The notes: generated by a model not told the origin, from the letters alone. Positions 53,794-62,536 are shown, counted from the first letter of the stretch. The stretch is 64,000 bases of DNA from an uncultured Collinsella sp. (GCA_900543605.1 UQSK01000001.1:62001-126000), one strand, 5' to 3'. Numbers and translations: made by a program.

Positions 53794-54456
53794 TCAGTTC
53801 TGGGGCTTGCGCTCCGGATACTTGGCGGTATAGCCCTCGATGTGGAGCGTCGAGGCGATGATTTCCTTGACCGTCTCGTCGGGCACATCGGGGTGCGTGC
53901 GGATATACATCAAAAGACCCATGATGAGGGTGTAGAACGTTTCGTAGACATGGTCGATGCGCAGCTCGTGATGGGCGACAAAATCAACCACGGTGGTGTC
54001 GCAGATGTACTGAGCCACGCGCTGAACCACGTTGTGCAGAAAGCCGCCGTAGAGCGCGCCGCTGCTCGAGGTCAGGGTACTCGGCAGCTCGTGGCCGCTG
54101 GCGACCAGGCGCTTAAAGAGCGGGGCGACGGTGTCGAGCGCGCCCTCAATATCACCGACGATGCGGTTGGCATTCCACTGCTCGAGCTCGGAGATAAAAC
54201 CGTCAATTGCCTCGTCCATGACGGCGGTGACGGCGGCGTCCATGTCGGCGAAGTAGTGGTAGAACAGCGAGCGCGTGCAGCCAGCTCGCTTGGTCACGGC
54301 CGATACCGATAGGTGGGACACGCCCAGCTCGGAGCTTACGGTGCGCACGGCGGTGAGGATCTCGCGACGGCGTTCGTCGCCCGTCAAGCGCTTTGCCGCG
54401 CTATCGGACGCAAGAGTGGCGTCGGCCACAGGGATATCTGCGTACGTGTCGCCCAT
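53794..54456 (-). CDS. TetR/AcrR-family regulator
   Basis: 220 residues. N-terminal DNA-binding domain: ERRREILTAVRTVSSELG, then VSAVTKRAGCTRSLFYHYFA around residues 50-70. The C-terminal ligand domain is of the FAD/flavin-neutral helical type without a recognisable ligand class (YGGFLHNVVQRVAQYI). It is divergent from the 925-residue oxidoreductase; two identical TTGAC-N5-GTCAA sites lie between them. It is likely to repress both units. Confidence 0.93.
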   Translation of the reverse strand: MGDTYADIPVADATLASDSAAKRLTGDERRREILTAVRTVSSELGVSHLSVSAVTKRAGCTRSLFYHYFADMDAAVTAVMDEAIDGFISELEQWNANRIVGDIEGALDTVAPLFKRLVASGHELPSTLTSSSGALYGGFLHNVVQRVAQYICDTTVVDFVAHHELRIDHVYETFYTLIMGLLMYIRTHPDVPDETVKEIIASTLHIEGYTAKYPERKPQN

Positions 54457-54514
54457 GTTTTGCCGCCTTTCATCCTCTTTTGCCTGACCGTTCGCCTAAC
54501 AGTCTTGAATATTG

Positions 54515-54552
54515 TTGACGGTTCGTCAATACTATTTTTGACACAATGTCAA
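54515..54552. promoter_or_regulatory. Two TTGAC-N5-GTCAA operators
   Basis: TTGAC-ggttc-GTCAA at 54515-54529 and TTGAC-acaat-GTCAA at 54538-54552, centres 23 bp apart, in the 190-bp gap between the divergent TetR and oxidoreductase genes. They are the obvious TetR binding sites. Confidence 0.75.
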
Positions 54553-54646
54553 CAATGGCGGGTGAACGGCATGGGGGCATGCCCGGCCTGCAAAAAAAAG
54601 AGGGGCGCTGCGGCCTCGTCGGGCTGCGGCAAGAGAGGGGACAACC

Positions 54647-57424
54647 ATGATTCTCAACGGACCGGGGATTAGTTACACCGAGCCCGATACCGGCGCGGAG
54701 TTTGTGCCGCCGCTGCCGGAGCATCCGCGCGAGGCAATCGTCAAGCTGTGCGAGCACTGCACCAACCGTCTGCTGCATCGCGACGAGCTGCTGGGCTACG
54801 AGTACTGGTCGTTTGCCGAGGCCGCAACCGACGAGCAGGCCGAAGTGCTCTGCAAGATGAAGATGCGCCGTCCCTATACGCTGTCCGAGATGGTCAAGCT
54901 CACCGGCATGCCCGAGGCCGATATCGAGAAGATGCTCGACGACATGAGCTACACGGGCCTGCTCGAGTACAACTGGGAAAACCCCGAGCGCGCCAAGCAG
55001 TGGGTGCTGCCCATGCTGGTGCCGGGTTCCGCCGAGTTCCTCAACATGCGCGTAAGCCAGCTCGACGAGCACCCGGTCTACGCCAAGTTCTTTGAGCAGG
55101 CGTCCAAGGGACCGCTGTCCAAGGCCACGCCGATGGTGCCACCTGGCGGTGCCGGCATCGGCATGCATGTAATTCCGGTCGAGAAGGCCATCGATGCCGC
55201 GAGCACGTCGGTGCCGATCGAGCATATCGAGCATTGGCTCGACAAATACGAGGGTAAATATGCCGCCAGCACCTGCAGCTGCCGCGCGAGCCGTCGCGTG
55301 ATGGGCGAGGGCTGCGCCGACGACCCGGCCGACTGGTGCATTGCCGTGGGCGACATGGCCGACTACGTGGTCGAGACCGACCGCGGCCATTACGTGACGC
55401 GCGACGAGGTCTACGACATTTTGCGCCAGGCCGAGGACAACGGCTTTGTGCACCAGATCACCAACATCGACGGCGAGAACAAGATCTTCGCCATCTGCAA
55501 CTGCAACGTCAACGTGTGCTATGCCCTGCGCACCTCTCAGCTGTTCAACACGCCTAACCTGTCGCGCTCGGCCTATGTCGCCAAGGTCGAGAAGGACAAG
55601 TGCGTGGCCTGCGGTCGCTGCGTTGAGGTGTGCCCGGCCGGTGCCGCCAAGCTCGGCCAGAAGCTCTGCAGCAAAAAGGCCGGCGGACAGGTGCCCGAGT
55701 ATCCGCGCCAGGAGCTGCCCGATGCCACCAAGTGGGACCACACCAAGTGGTCGCCCAACTACCGCAACGATAACCGTATCGAGACGCACGAGTCCGGCAC
55801 CGCGCCCTGCAAGACGGCCTGCCCCGCGCACGTTGCCGTTCAGGGCTATTTGAAGCTCGCGGCTCAGGGTCGCTATGACGAGGCCCTAGCACTCATTAAG
55901 CGCGAGAACCCGCTGCCCGCTATCTGCGGCCGTGTGTGCAACCGCCGCTGCGAGGACGCCTGCACCCGCGGCCGTGTGGACGCCGCCGTGGCCATCGACG
56001 AGGTCAAGAAGTTCATCGCCCAGCGCGATCTGGATGCCGCGACTCGCTATGTCCCACCTGTGGTGACCCCGACGCGCGCCGGCGGCTTCGATCAGAAGAT
56101 TGCCATTATCGGTGCCGGTCCGGCCGGCCTGTCCTGTGCCTTCTATCTGGCCGAGAAGGGCTACAAGCCCGTCGTGTTCGAGAAGAACGAGCGCCCGGGC
56201 GGCATGCTCACCTACGGTATTCCCAGCTTTAAGCTGCAGAAGGATGTTATCGAGGCCGAGGTCGAGATCATTCACCTGATAGGTGCTGAGTTCCGCTATG
56301 GCGTTGAGGTCGGTCGCGATGTGACGCTCGACGAGCTGCGCGCGCAGGGCTTTAAGGCCTTCTACGTTGCCATTGGCTGCCAGGGCGGCCGCCTTGCGGG
56401 CATTCCGGGCGAGGGTGCCGAGGACGTGACCGTGGCCGTCGACTTCCTTCGCGAGGTTAACAGCGGCAAGATCGATTCCCTGTCCGGCCGCACCATTGTG
56501 GTGGGCGGCGGCAACGTGGCTATCGATGTCGCGCGCAACGCCTGCCGTCTGGGTTCCGAGCACGTTGAGATGTTCTGCCTGGAGAGCGATGCCCAGATGC
56601 CTGTCAGCGAGGAGGAGCGTCGCGAGGCCATTGAGGATGGCGCGCACATCAGCTGCGGATGGGGCCCCAAGGAGATTCACCTGGACGAGGCCGGTCGCGT
56701 GTGCGGCATCACCTTCAAGCGCTGCACGCGTGTCTTTGACGACGAGGGCCGTTTTGCGCCCGAGTACGACGAGAACGATCTGCGCCGTGTCGATGCCGAC
56801 CGTGTCGTCATGTCGATTGGCCAGTCCATTGTGTGGGGCGACCTGCTGGCTGGCTCCAAGGTGGAGCTCGGCCGCGGCCAGGGCGCCCTGGCCGATCCCC
56901 AGACTTACCAGACCGCCGAACCCGACATCTTTGTGGGCGGCGACGTCTACACCGGCCCCAGCTTTGCCATCGATGCCATTGCCGCCGGCCACGAGGCTGC
57001 CGTGTCCATCCATCGCTTTGTGCAGCCGGGCTCCACGCTCACCATCGGCCGCAACCAGCGCCGCTACACCGCGCTCGACCGCGACGATGTCGTGATCGAG
57101 AGCTACGACAACGCGAGCCGCGAGGTTGCGCATGTGGACCGCGAACGCGAGAAGGCTGCGCCGTTTAGCGAGTATGTTGAGACCTTTACCGAGGAGCAGG
57201 TGCGCGCCGAGACCGCCCGCTGCCTGGGCTGCGGCGCCTCGATCGTCGACCCCAACAAGTGCATCGGCTGCGGCCTGTGCACCACCAAGTGCGCGTTCGA
57301 CGCCATCCATCTGGATCGCGACCGCCCCGAGTGCTCCACGATGGTCAAATACGAGCAAAAGCTCCCAAGCCTTGGCAAGTACGCGCTCAAGCGCGCCATC
57401 AAGATTAAATTCGGGAAGAAGTAA
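54647..57424 (+). CDS. Multidomain Fe-S/flavin oxidoreductase (GltD-like, fused)
   Basis: 925 residues. Order: an N-terminal region with a winged-helix-like part (PYTLSEMVKLTGMPEADIEK, about 80-110) and Cys clusters (CSCRASRR near 210; CNCNVNVC near 284); a ferredoxin domain (CVACGRCVEVCPAG near 318); a GltD-type N-terminal Fe-S domain (CKTACPAHVAVQGYLKLAAQ near 385, then CGRVCNRRCEDACTRG); FAD binding (IIGAGPAGLSCAF, about 488) and NAD(P)H binding (VVGGGNVAIDVARN, about 620); and a C-terminal cluster (CIGCGLCTTKCAFDA, about 871). It should pass electrons between NAD(P)H, FAD and several clusters; the final acceptor is unknown. GAGAGGGGAC precedes the ATG. Controlled by the divergent TetR. 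Confidence 0.88.
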   Translation: MILNGPGISYTEPDTGAEFVPPLPEHPREAIVKLCEHCTNRLLHRDELLGYEYWSFAEAATDEQAEVLCKMKMRRPYTLSEMVKLTGMPEADIEKMLDDMSYTGLLEYNWENPERAKQWVLPMLVPGSAEFLNMRVSQLDEHPVYAKFFEQASKGPLSKATPMVPPGGAGIGMHVIPVEKAIDAASTSVPIEHIEHWLDKYEGKYAASTCSCRASRRVMGEGCADDPADWCIAVGDMADYVVETDRGHYVTRDEVYDILRQAEDNGFVHQITNIDGENKIFAICNCNVNVCYALRTSQLFNTPNLSRSAYVAKVEKDKCVACGRCVEVCPAGAAKLGQKLCSKKAGGQVPEYPRQELPDATKWDHTKWSPNYRNDNRIETHESGTAPCKTACPAHVAVQGYLKLAAQGRYDEALALIKRENPLPAICGRVCNRRCEDACTRGRVDAAVAIDEVKKFIAQRDLDAATRYVPPVVTPTRAGGFDQKIAIIGAGPAGLSCAFYLAEKGYKPVVFEKNERPGGMLTYGIPSFKLQKDVIEAEVEIIHLIGAEFRYGVEVGRDVTLDELRAQGFKAFYVAIGCQGGRLAGIPGEGAEDVTVAVDFLREVNSGKIDSLSGRTIVVGGGNVAIDVARNACRLGSEHVEMFCLESDAQMPVSEEERREAIEDGAHISCGWGPKEIHLDEAGRVCGITFKRCTRVFDDEGRFAPEYDENDLRRVDADRVVMSIGQSIVWGDLLAGSKVELGRGQGALADPQTYQTAEPDIFVGGDVYTGPSFAIDAIAAGHEAAVSIHRFVQPGSTLTIGRNQRRYTALDRDDVVIESYDNASREVAHVDREREKAAPFSEYVETFTEEQVRAETARCLGCGASIVDPNKCIGCGLCTTKCAFDAIHLDRDRPECSTMVKYEQKLPSLGKYALKRAIKIKFGKK

Positions 57425-57462
57425 GAAACGCAACAAGCAGGAGAACGGCGCAGAGAGCGGTT

Positions 57463-57606
57463 GGACAGCGAGCGAGTCCCAGGCGTGGCGAGGTGCCTTG
57501 AAAGAGGAGGGCATAGGGCTTTTGCCCATGCCCGACGATTGAAAGGCAGATCGCCCGTCTGGGGCTCGCGCAGCGTCAAGCCGACCGCCGTTCGGTAGAA
57601 CGGCGG
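57463..57606 (-). ncRNA. Structured element, family G (copy 3, minus strand)
   Basis: Read on the minus strand: CCGCCGTTC-TACC-GAACGGCGG, a TTGACGCTGC linker, the stem GAGCCCCAG.CG.GGCGA with TCGCC.CG.CTGGGACTC, TGCCTT/AAGGCA and the apical GGGCATGGGC-AAAA-GCCCTATGCCC, ending TCGCTGTCC. It is antisense to both flanking genes (oxidoreductase end and hypA start) and fills the gap between them. Confidence 0.6.
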
Positions 57607-57618
57607 AAGGAATTAAAA

Positions 57619-58047
57619 GTGCACGAGCTCGGAATCGTCTATCACATCATTCGCGATGTTGAGAATGTGGCGCGCGCTCATGGCGTGCGTCGCGTTTCGA
57701 GCGTCACGCTGCTGCTGGGCGAGGTCTTGGGCGTCGTCCCCGATCTACTACTCGACGCTTGGCGCTGGGCGGCGGATAAAAAGCCTATCACGCAGGGCGC
57801 GGAGCTTATCGTGGAGCCTGTCGAGGCCGTGACGCATTGCGAGGCGTGCGGCCGCGACTACGCGACGGTCGAGCACGGCAAGACTTGCCCCCATTGCGGC
57901 AGCGGTGAAACATACCTGCTGCAGGGCCAAGAGGTAATGATCAAACAGATCGAGACCCCCGACGAGGATCCGGCAGACGCTGTCCCCGACGGTCCTTCCG
58001 ACGCCCCCGATGCCGTCGACGCCGCCAACCCTCTCCACATCGCCTAA
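57619..58047 (+). CDS. hypA: Hydrogenase nickel incorporation protein HypA
   Basis: 142 residues from GTG 57619 (GGAAGG upstream). N-terminal MHELGIVYHII has the His2 that binds Ni. The zinc site is CEACGRDYATVEHGKTCPHC (two CxxC pairs). The C-terminus has a 25-residue Asp/Pro/Ala extension. HypA with HypB delivers nickel to NiFe hydrogenase. It is 30 kb from the other hyp genes of the window; hypB is not seen. Confidence 0.93.
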   Translation: MHELGIVYHIIRDVENVARAHGVRRVSSVTLLLGEVLGVVPDLLLDAWRWAADKKPITQGAELIVEPVEAVTHCEACGRDYATVEHGKTCPHCGSGETYLLQGQEVMIKQIETPDEDPADAVPDGPSDAPDAVDAANPLHIA

Positions 58048-58384
58048 CATCCAATGACTACATGGGCTAGAGTTCTAAACATATTTGCTTCGGTTAGTCA
58101 AGTCATGTCTGTTCAAACAAAATGGTGGCACGCAGACGCATTGGGATCCACCTAAAAGCGGTCTTAACGAACAGTGCACCTTTATATGTCTTTGAAAGCA
58201 ATCAGCAAATCACGTTTTAGCAGGCAATAAGCTGTAAACCGGCAACGTAATCAACTTGTAACAAACCTAGACGTTTAAACAAATAATCCAACCTTTTGCG
58301 GATTTAGCTATAATTCCACAAACCAAACAGCTATACTCCTTTCATGTCGTGTAGGAAATACGTAGACAAAAAGGAGGTTATGTG
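58048..58384 (+). promoter_or_regulatory. AT-rich upstream region of the man PTS operon
   Basis: This 337-bp gap is much more AT-rich than the genes. It holds TATAAT at 58309-58314, TATACT at 58332-58337 and a strong AAAAGGAGGTTA ribosome site before manX. No good -35 box or known operator could be matched, and no gene or hairpin repeat is seen. Confidence 0.4.
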
Positions 58385-59374
58385 ATGGTAAGTATTGTTC
58401 TTGCTAGCCACGGGGACTTGGCAGCTGGAATCAAGCAGACGGGCTCGATGGTCTTTGGCGATCAGCCGTCTGTTGCCGTGGTCTCGCTCGAGCCGAGCAT
58501 GGGCCCCGACGACTTCCGTGCCAAGGTCGAGGAAGCAATCGCTTCCTTCGAAGACCAGGAGCAGGTGCTCTTCCTCGTTGATCTGTGGGGCGGCACGCCG
58601 TTCAACCAGATCAGCGGGCTCATCGAGGGCCACGATTCCTGGGCTATCGTCACCGGTGTCAACCTGCCTATGCTCATCGAGGCATATTCGCAGCGCTTTG
58701 ACGCAAAGAACACTGCACATGCGATCGCAAAACATCTCGTGACTGAGGCTAAGGCTGGCGTGCGCGTCAAGCCCGAGTCTCTGGAGCCCGAGGAGAAGAA
58801 GCCGGCTGCGGCCGCCGCTGCTCCTGCAGGCGCCATCCCTCCGGGAACGGTCATCGGCGATGGGCACATCAAGATCGCCCACGTCCGTATCGACACCCGT
58901 CTGCTTCATGGCCAGGTGGCCACCACGTGGACCAAGCAGATCAACCCCAACCGCATCATCGTGGTTTCCGACGGCGTTGCTCACGACGAGCTCCGCAAGA
59001 CCATGATCGAGCAGGCTGCCCCTCCGGGAGTCCATGCCAACGTCGTGCCCATCAAGAAGATGGCCGAGGTCGTCAAGGACACGCGCTTTGGTGACACCAA
59101 GGCCATGCTGCTCTTTGAGAACCCGCAGGATCTGCTCAAGGCCATCGAGGCCGGCGTCGACATCAAGGAAGTCAACATCGGTTCCATGGCTCACTCCAAG
59201 GGCAAGGTCGTCGTCACCAACGCCGTCGCTATGGGCGATGACGACGTCAAGACTCTCGAGGCCCTCAAGGCCAAGGGCGTCAAGTTCGAGGTCCGCAAGG
59301 TTCCTTCGGATTCCTCCGAGGATCTCGACGCCATGTTGAAGAAAGCTAAGGCCGAACTGGCCGCTCAAGCATAG
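58385..59374 (+). CDS. manX: Mannose-family PTS EIIAB
   Basis: 329 residues from ATG 58385 (AAGGAGG upstream). The IIA domain starts VSIVLASHGDLAAGIKQT, with His10 as the site phosphorylated by HPr. An Ala-rich hinge (KKPAAAAAAPAGAIPP) leads to the IIB domain (IAHVRIDTRLLHGQVATTW, active His in LLHGQV). It passes phosphate to the sugar crossing the IIC/IID pair. The substrate is probably mannose, glucose or an amino sugar. First gene of manXYZ-manO. Confidence 0.95.
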   Translation: MVSIVLASHGDLAAGIKQTGSMVFGDQPSVAVVSLEPSMGPDDFRAKVEEAIASFEDQEQVLFLVDLWGGTPFNQISGLIEGHDSWAIVTGVNLPMLIEAYSQRFDAKNTAHAIAKHLVTEAKAGVRVKPESLEPEEKKPAAAAAAPAGAIPPGTVIGDGHIKIAHVRIDTRLLHGQVATTWTKQINPNRIIVVSDGVAHDELRKTMIEQAAPPGVHANVVPIKKMAEVVKDTRFGDTKAMLLFENPQDLLKAIEAGVDIKEVNIGSMAHSKGKVVVTNAVAMGDDDVKTLEALKAKGVKFEVRKVPSDSSEDLDAMLKKAKAELAAQA

Positions 59375-59392
59375 TAAAGGAGGGTCCGATAC

Positions 59393-60211
59393 ATGTCTGC
59401 AATCACTATTCTGCTTGTTGCGATTGTCGCGTTGCTTGCCGGTATGGAAGGCATTCTGGATGAGTTCCAGTTCCATCAGCCGCTCGTGGCATGCACGCTT
59501 ATCGGTCTCGTAACCGGTCACCTTCAGGAGGGTATCCTCCTGGGCGGTTCGCTCCAGATGATGGCCCTTGGCTGGGCTAACGTCGGCGCCGCTGTCGCGC
59601 CTGACGCCGCTCTGGCCTCGGTCGCTTCTTCGATCATCATGGTGCTCGCCCTCAACGGTGGCGCCACCGATTCGGCCAAGGCCGTTACCACCGCTATCGC
59701 CGTCGCCGTCCCGCTGTCGGTCGCTGGTCTGTTCCTGACCATGATCTGCCGTACCATTGCTACCGCTATCGCTCACGCCATGGACGGTTGCGCCGAGAAG
59801 GGCGACTTCTCCGGCATCGAGCGCTGGCAGTATGCTGCCATCCTCATGCAGGGCCTTCGTATCGCCATCCCGGCAGTGCTTCTGTGCGTCATCCCGGCCG
59901 AGGCCGTTACCAACGCGCTTAACGCTATGCCCGACTGGCTGTCCGGCGGCATGGCTGTCGGCGGCGGCATGGTCGCTTCCGTCGGTTACGCCATGGTCAT
60001 CAACATGATGGCCACCAAGGAGACCTGGCCGTTCTTCGTCCTCGGCTTTGTCCTTGCTGCCATCCCTCAGCTCACGCTGATCGCCCTTGGTCTCATCGGC
60101 ATCTCCCTTGCCCTCATCTACCTTGGCCTTAAGGATCTGGCCAAGCAGGGTGGCGGCATGGGCGGTGGCTCCGGCGACCCGCTCGGCGACATTCTGAACG
60201 ATTACGAGTAG
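59393..60211 (+). CDS. manY: Mannose-family PTS EIIC
   Basis: 272 residues, membrane channel subunit. About seven to eight helices, with FQFHQPLVACTLIGLVTGHL and the family motif GGSLQMMALGWANVGAAVAP. Eighteen bp after manX, GGAGGGTCC in front. The C-terminal GGGMGGGSGDPLGD tail is cytoplasmic. Confidence 0.94.
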   Translation: MSAITILLVAIVALLAGMEGILDEFQFHQPLVACTLIGLVTGHLQEGILLGGSLQMMALGWANVGAAVAPDAALASVASSIIMVLALNGGATDSAKAVTTAIAVAVPLSVAGLFLTMICRTIATAIAHAMDGCAEKGDFSGIERWQYAAILMQGLRIAIPAVLLCVIPAEAVTNALNAMPDWLSGGMAVGGGMVASVGYAMVINMMATKETWPFFVLGFVLAAIPQLTLIALGLIGISLALIYLGLKDLAKQGGGMGGGSGDPLGDILNDYE

Positions 60212-60227
60212 GAGGGGAGTGATACAT

Positions 60228-61148
60228 ATGGCAGAGAACAAGATTCAGCTCACCAAGGCTGACCGCAAGAAGGTTTGCTTCCGTCATCAGTTCCTTCAGG
60301 GCTCGTGGAACTACGAGCGTATGCAGAACGGCGGCTGGTGCTTCGCAATGATCCCTGCGATCAAGAAGCTCTACACCAGCAAGGATGACCAGATTGCCGC
60401 TCTTAAGCGCCACCTGGAGTTCTATAACACCCACCCCTATGTTTCCGCCCCCGTCATTGGCGTTACCCTCGCCCTCGAGGAGGAGCGCGCCAACGGTGCT
60501 CCGATTGATGATGTCGCCATCCAGGGCGTCAAGGTCGGTATGATGGGCCCGCTCGCCGGCGTCGGTGACCCCGTCTTCTGGTTCACCCTTCGCCCGATTC
60601 TGGGCGCTCTGGGCGCTTCCCTGGCCATGTCCGGCAGCATCGTCGGTCCGCTGCTGTTCTTCTTCGCGTGGAACATCATCCGTTACGCTTTCCTGTGGTA
60701 CACGCAGGAGTTTGGCTACAAGGTCGGCGCCTCCATCGCCAAGGACCTCTCCGGTGGTCTGATGGGCATGGTCACCGAGGGCGCTTCCATCCTGGGTATG
60801 TTCATCATCGGCGCCCTGGTCGAGCGCTGGGTGTCCATTTCCTTCACCCCGATCGTCTCCACGGTCAAGCAGTCTGCTGGCGCCTTTATCGACTGGGCTA
60901 GCCTGCCCTCCGGTTCCGAGGGTATCAAGGAAGCGCTGACGATGTACAACTCCGTCGGTGCTACCGCCCTTGATCAGATGAAGGTCACCACGCTTCAGGC
61001 CAACCTCGATCAGCTCATCCCCGGCCTTGCCGCCGTGTGCCTGACCCTGCTGGTCTGCAAGCTCCTCAAGAAGAAGGTCAGCCCGATCGTCATCATCCTG
61101 GCTCTCTTCGCCGTCGGCATCATCGGTCGCTTCTGCGGCTTCATGTAA
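60228..61148 (+). CDS. manZ: Mannose-family PTS EIID
   Basis: 306 residues from ATG 60228 (AGGAGGGGAG upstream). N-terminal amphipathic RHQFLQGSWNYERMQNGGW is the EIID signature. PLAGVGDPVFWFTLRPILGA and the C-terminal helical anchor (IVIILALFAVGIIGRFCGF) follow. It works with EIIC in transport. Confidence 0.95.
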   Translation: MAENKIQLTKADRKKVCFRHQFLQGSWNYERMQNGGWCFAMIPAIKKLYTSKDDQIAALKRHLEFYNTHPYVSAPVIGVTLALEEERANGAPIDDVAIQGVKVGMMGPLAGVGDPVFWFTLRPILGALGASLAMSGSIVGPLLFFFAWNIIRYAFLWYTQEFGYKVGASIAKDLSGGLMGMVTEGASILGMFIIGALVERWVSISFTPIVSTVKQSAGAFIDWASLPSGSEGIKEALTMYNSVGATALDQMKVTTLQANLDQLIPGLAAVCLTLLVCKLLKKKVSPIVIILALFAVGIIGRFCGFM

Positions 61149-61268
61149 GCACGCTTCGGCTTAAGACCGAGAGTTGCTAGGCAAGGGCTTTTGAGCCATT
61201 GAAACGGATCGCACCCGGTGGGTACACTGGATGCGGTCCGATTGTTTTATTTGGAGGGCGAGGCGCGC

Positions 61269-61667
61269 ATGGCGCAATCTCAGAACAGCACGGTCGATCT
61301 GGCAACGCCGGCAACCTGCCTGATGGGGCTTACCAGCCACGGTAACGTGATGGTGGGCAATAAGGCGTTCGAGTATTACAACGAGCGCAATCCCGAGGAT
61401 TATATTCAAATCCCGTGGGACGAGGTCGACTATATTGCCGCCGAGGTTTTACGCGGCACCAAGAAGATCACGCGTTTTGCCATCTTCACCAAGGACAACG
61501 GTCACTTTACGTTTTCGACGCGCGACGACAAAGAGACGCTTCGTGCTGTCCGCAAGTACGTCGACGAGGATAAGCTTGTGCGTTCGCCCGACTTTATCGA
61601 TGTGACGGCCAAGGGCGCCAAGAGCATCCCCTCCGTTATCAAAAACCTCTTCCACAAAGGTAACTAG
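61269..61667 (+). CDS. manO: ManO (DUF956 family)
   Basis: 132 residues from ATG 61269 with TTGGAGGGC upstream. DUF956 proteins nearly always follow manXYZ and are thought to modify or regulate the transporter; SHGNVMVGNKAFEYYNERNP and IQIPWDEVDYIAAEV are visible core segments. It lies 120 bp after manZ in the same direction. Confidence 0.88.
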   Translation: MAQSQNSTVDLATPATCLMGLTSHGNVMVGNKAFEYYNERNPEDYIQIPWDEVDYIAAEVLRGTKKITRFAIFTKDNGHFTFSTRDDKETLRAVRKYVDEDKLVRSPDFIDVTAKGAKSIPSVIKNLFHKGN

Positions 61668-61675
61668 CTCCTCAT

Positions 61676-61744
61676 AAGTTGCGGTGAAATAGTTCCTAAA
61701 TACGGCTTTAGATGCTTCAGACAGGAACTATTCCACCGCAACTT
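61676..61744. repeat. Palindromic repeat, family A (copy 3)
   Basis: Left arm starts AAGTTGCGGTGAAATAGTTC (61676) and pairs with the arm ending TTCCACCGCAACTT (61744), 22 bp with one mismatch. Confidence 0.85.
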
Positions 61745-61802
61745 CGAAGTCTAGTCATGCGACGTATTGCGATGCAGTAAATCTGCTACACTAGTACAAC
61801 AT

Positions 61803-61878
61803 GCCTCCGTAGCTCAGGGGATAGAGCACCGCTCTCCTAAAGCGGGTGTCGACGGTTCGAATCCGCCCGGGGGCACCA
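61803..61878 (+). tRNA. tRNA-Arg (anticodon CCT)
   Basis: 76 nt including encoded CCA. Acceptor GCCTCCG pairs with CGGGGGC (one T:G), D arm GCTCAGGGGATAGAGC, anticodon arm CCGCTCTCCTAAAGCGG with CCT in a CTCCTAA loop, T arm GACGGTTCGAATCCGCC. tRNA 3' ends are common integration sites, and the sequence after it differs in composition from the genes before it. Confidence 0.93.
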
Positions 61879-61887
61879 GGAAAATCG

Positions 61888-61922
61888 CAGGTCAGACGGT
61901 ATAAATCGTCTGACCTGTTTCT
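61888..61922 (+). terminator. Terminator after tRNA-Arg
   Basis: CAGGTCAGACG pairs perfectly with CGTCTGACCTG and is followed by TTTCTG. Confidence 0.75.
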
Positions 61923-62236
61923 GTATGGATAGGGGTTAAACTCCCCTGAGGGGTGAAAAAGGGGTGAAAGTTCATTCTATGGGTGAAAACATCGCGACTT
62001 CATATTTCACCTCAGAGTTCCAACCTCAGGGCCGGTTTTCAACTCTTTCCACAGCCTACGGGTTGGATGTGGGACCCTCCGGCTATGGAAAGCGTTGAAA
62101 ACCTAGGTTGTCGTTGCCGTAGGGCGAGCCAGTTTCCGGCAGCCTTTGATATCTTTTGATTGCTATTGAAGCCCCGTTGGACATTAGACGACGTTGGAAG
62201 TCTGTTCTTTCGTTCTAATTCGATTTGCACTCTGTC
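61923..62236. other. Non-coding stretch after the tRNA, possible integration junction
   Basis: Holds three close copies of GGGTGAAA (about 61951-61990) and no gene I can support; a 63-codon minus-strand frame (62039-62230) lacks a ribosome site. Composition is less GC-rich than the upstream genes. I see no integrase in the window. Confidence 0.4.
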
Positions 62237-62467
62237 TTATTTGACAAAGAGGTCAGAGTTGAAGAACTCCTTCAGGGAAACGCCGAGGCCCCTCGCTATG
62301 CGGTCGATATTCTCAATAGACACGTTTCGCTTGCCCGTCTCGACTTCGGCGAAATAGGTGCGGGACATCTCGATGGAATATGCGAAGGCCTCTTGACTCA
62401 TGCCAAGCTCAGCCCTCAATTCTTTAATGCGAAGCCCCACGCGCATCTTGGGGTCAAGCTCAGTCAT
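62237..62467 (-). CDS. XRE-family helix-turn-helix regulator
   Basis: 76 residues from ATG 62467, preceded by AGGAGGTGCCG. The Cro/CI HTH is LRIKELRAELGMSQEAFAYS then MSRTYFAEVETGKRNVSIEN, and the tail is IARGLGVSLKEFFN. It is divergent from the surface-protein gene, with a doubled CCTATATAAGT box between them. Such small XRE proteins often control mobile-element genes. Confidence 0.9.
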   Translation of the reverse strand: MTELDPKMRVGLRIKELRAELGMSQEAFAYSIEMSRTYFAEVETGKRNVSIENIDRIARGLGVSLKEFFNSDLFVK

Positions 62468-62507
62468 CGGCACCTCCTATCCATCGGTGTCAATGATTCA
62501 AGCCAAC

Positions 62508-62536
62508 CCTATATAAGTCACACCTATATAAGTGAC
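62508..62536. promoter_or_regulatory. Direct repeat CCTATATAAGTSAC, probable XRE operator
   Basis: CCTATATAAGTCAC at 62508 and CCTATATAAGTGAC at 62523, a 15-bp period; GTCAC and GTGAC within it also form an inverted repeat. It lies between the XRE gene and the gene at 62586. Confidence 0.6.

Noticed and set aside
62039..62230. 63-codon minus-strand ORF after tRNA-Arg
   Set aside because: No ribosome site and no recognisable domain; it may be junction sequence of an inserted element.
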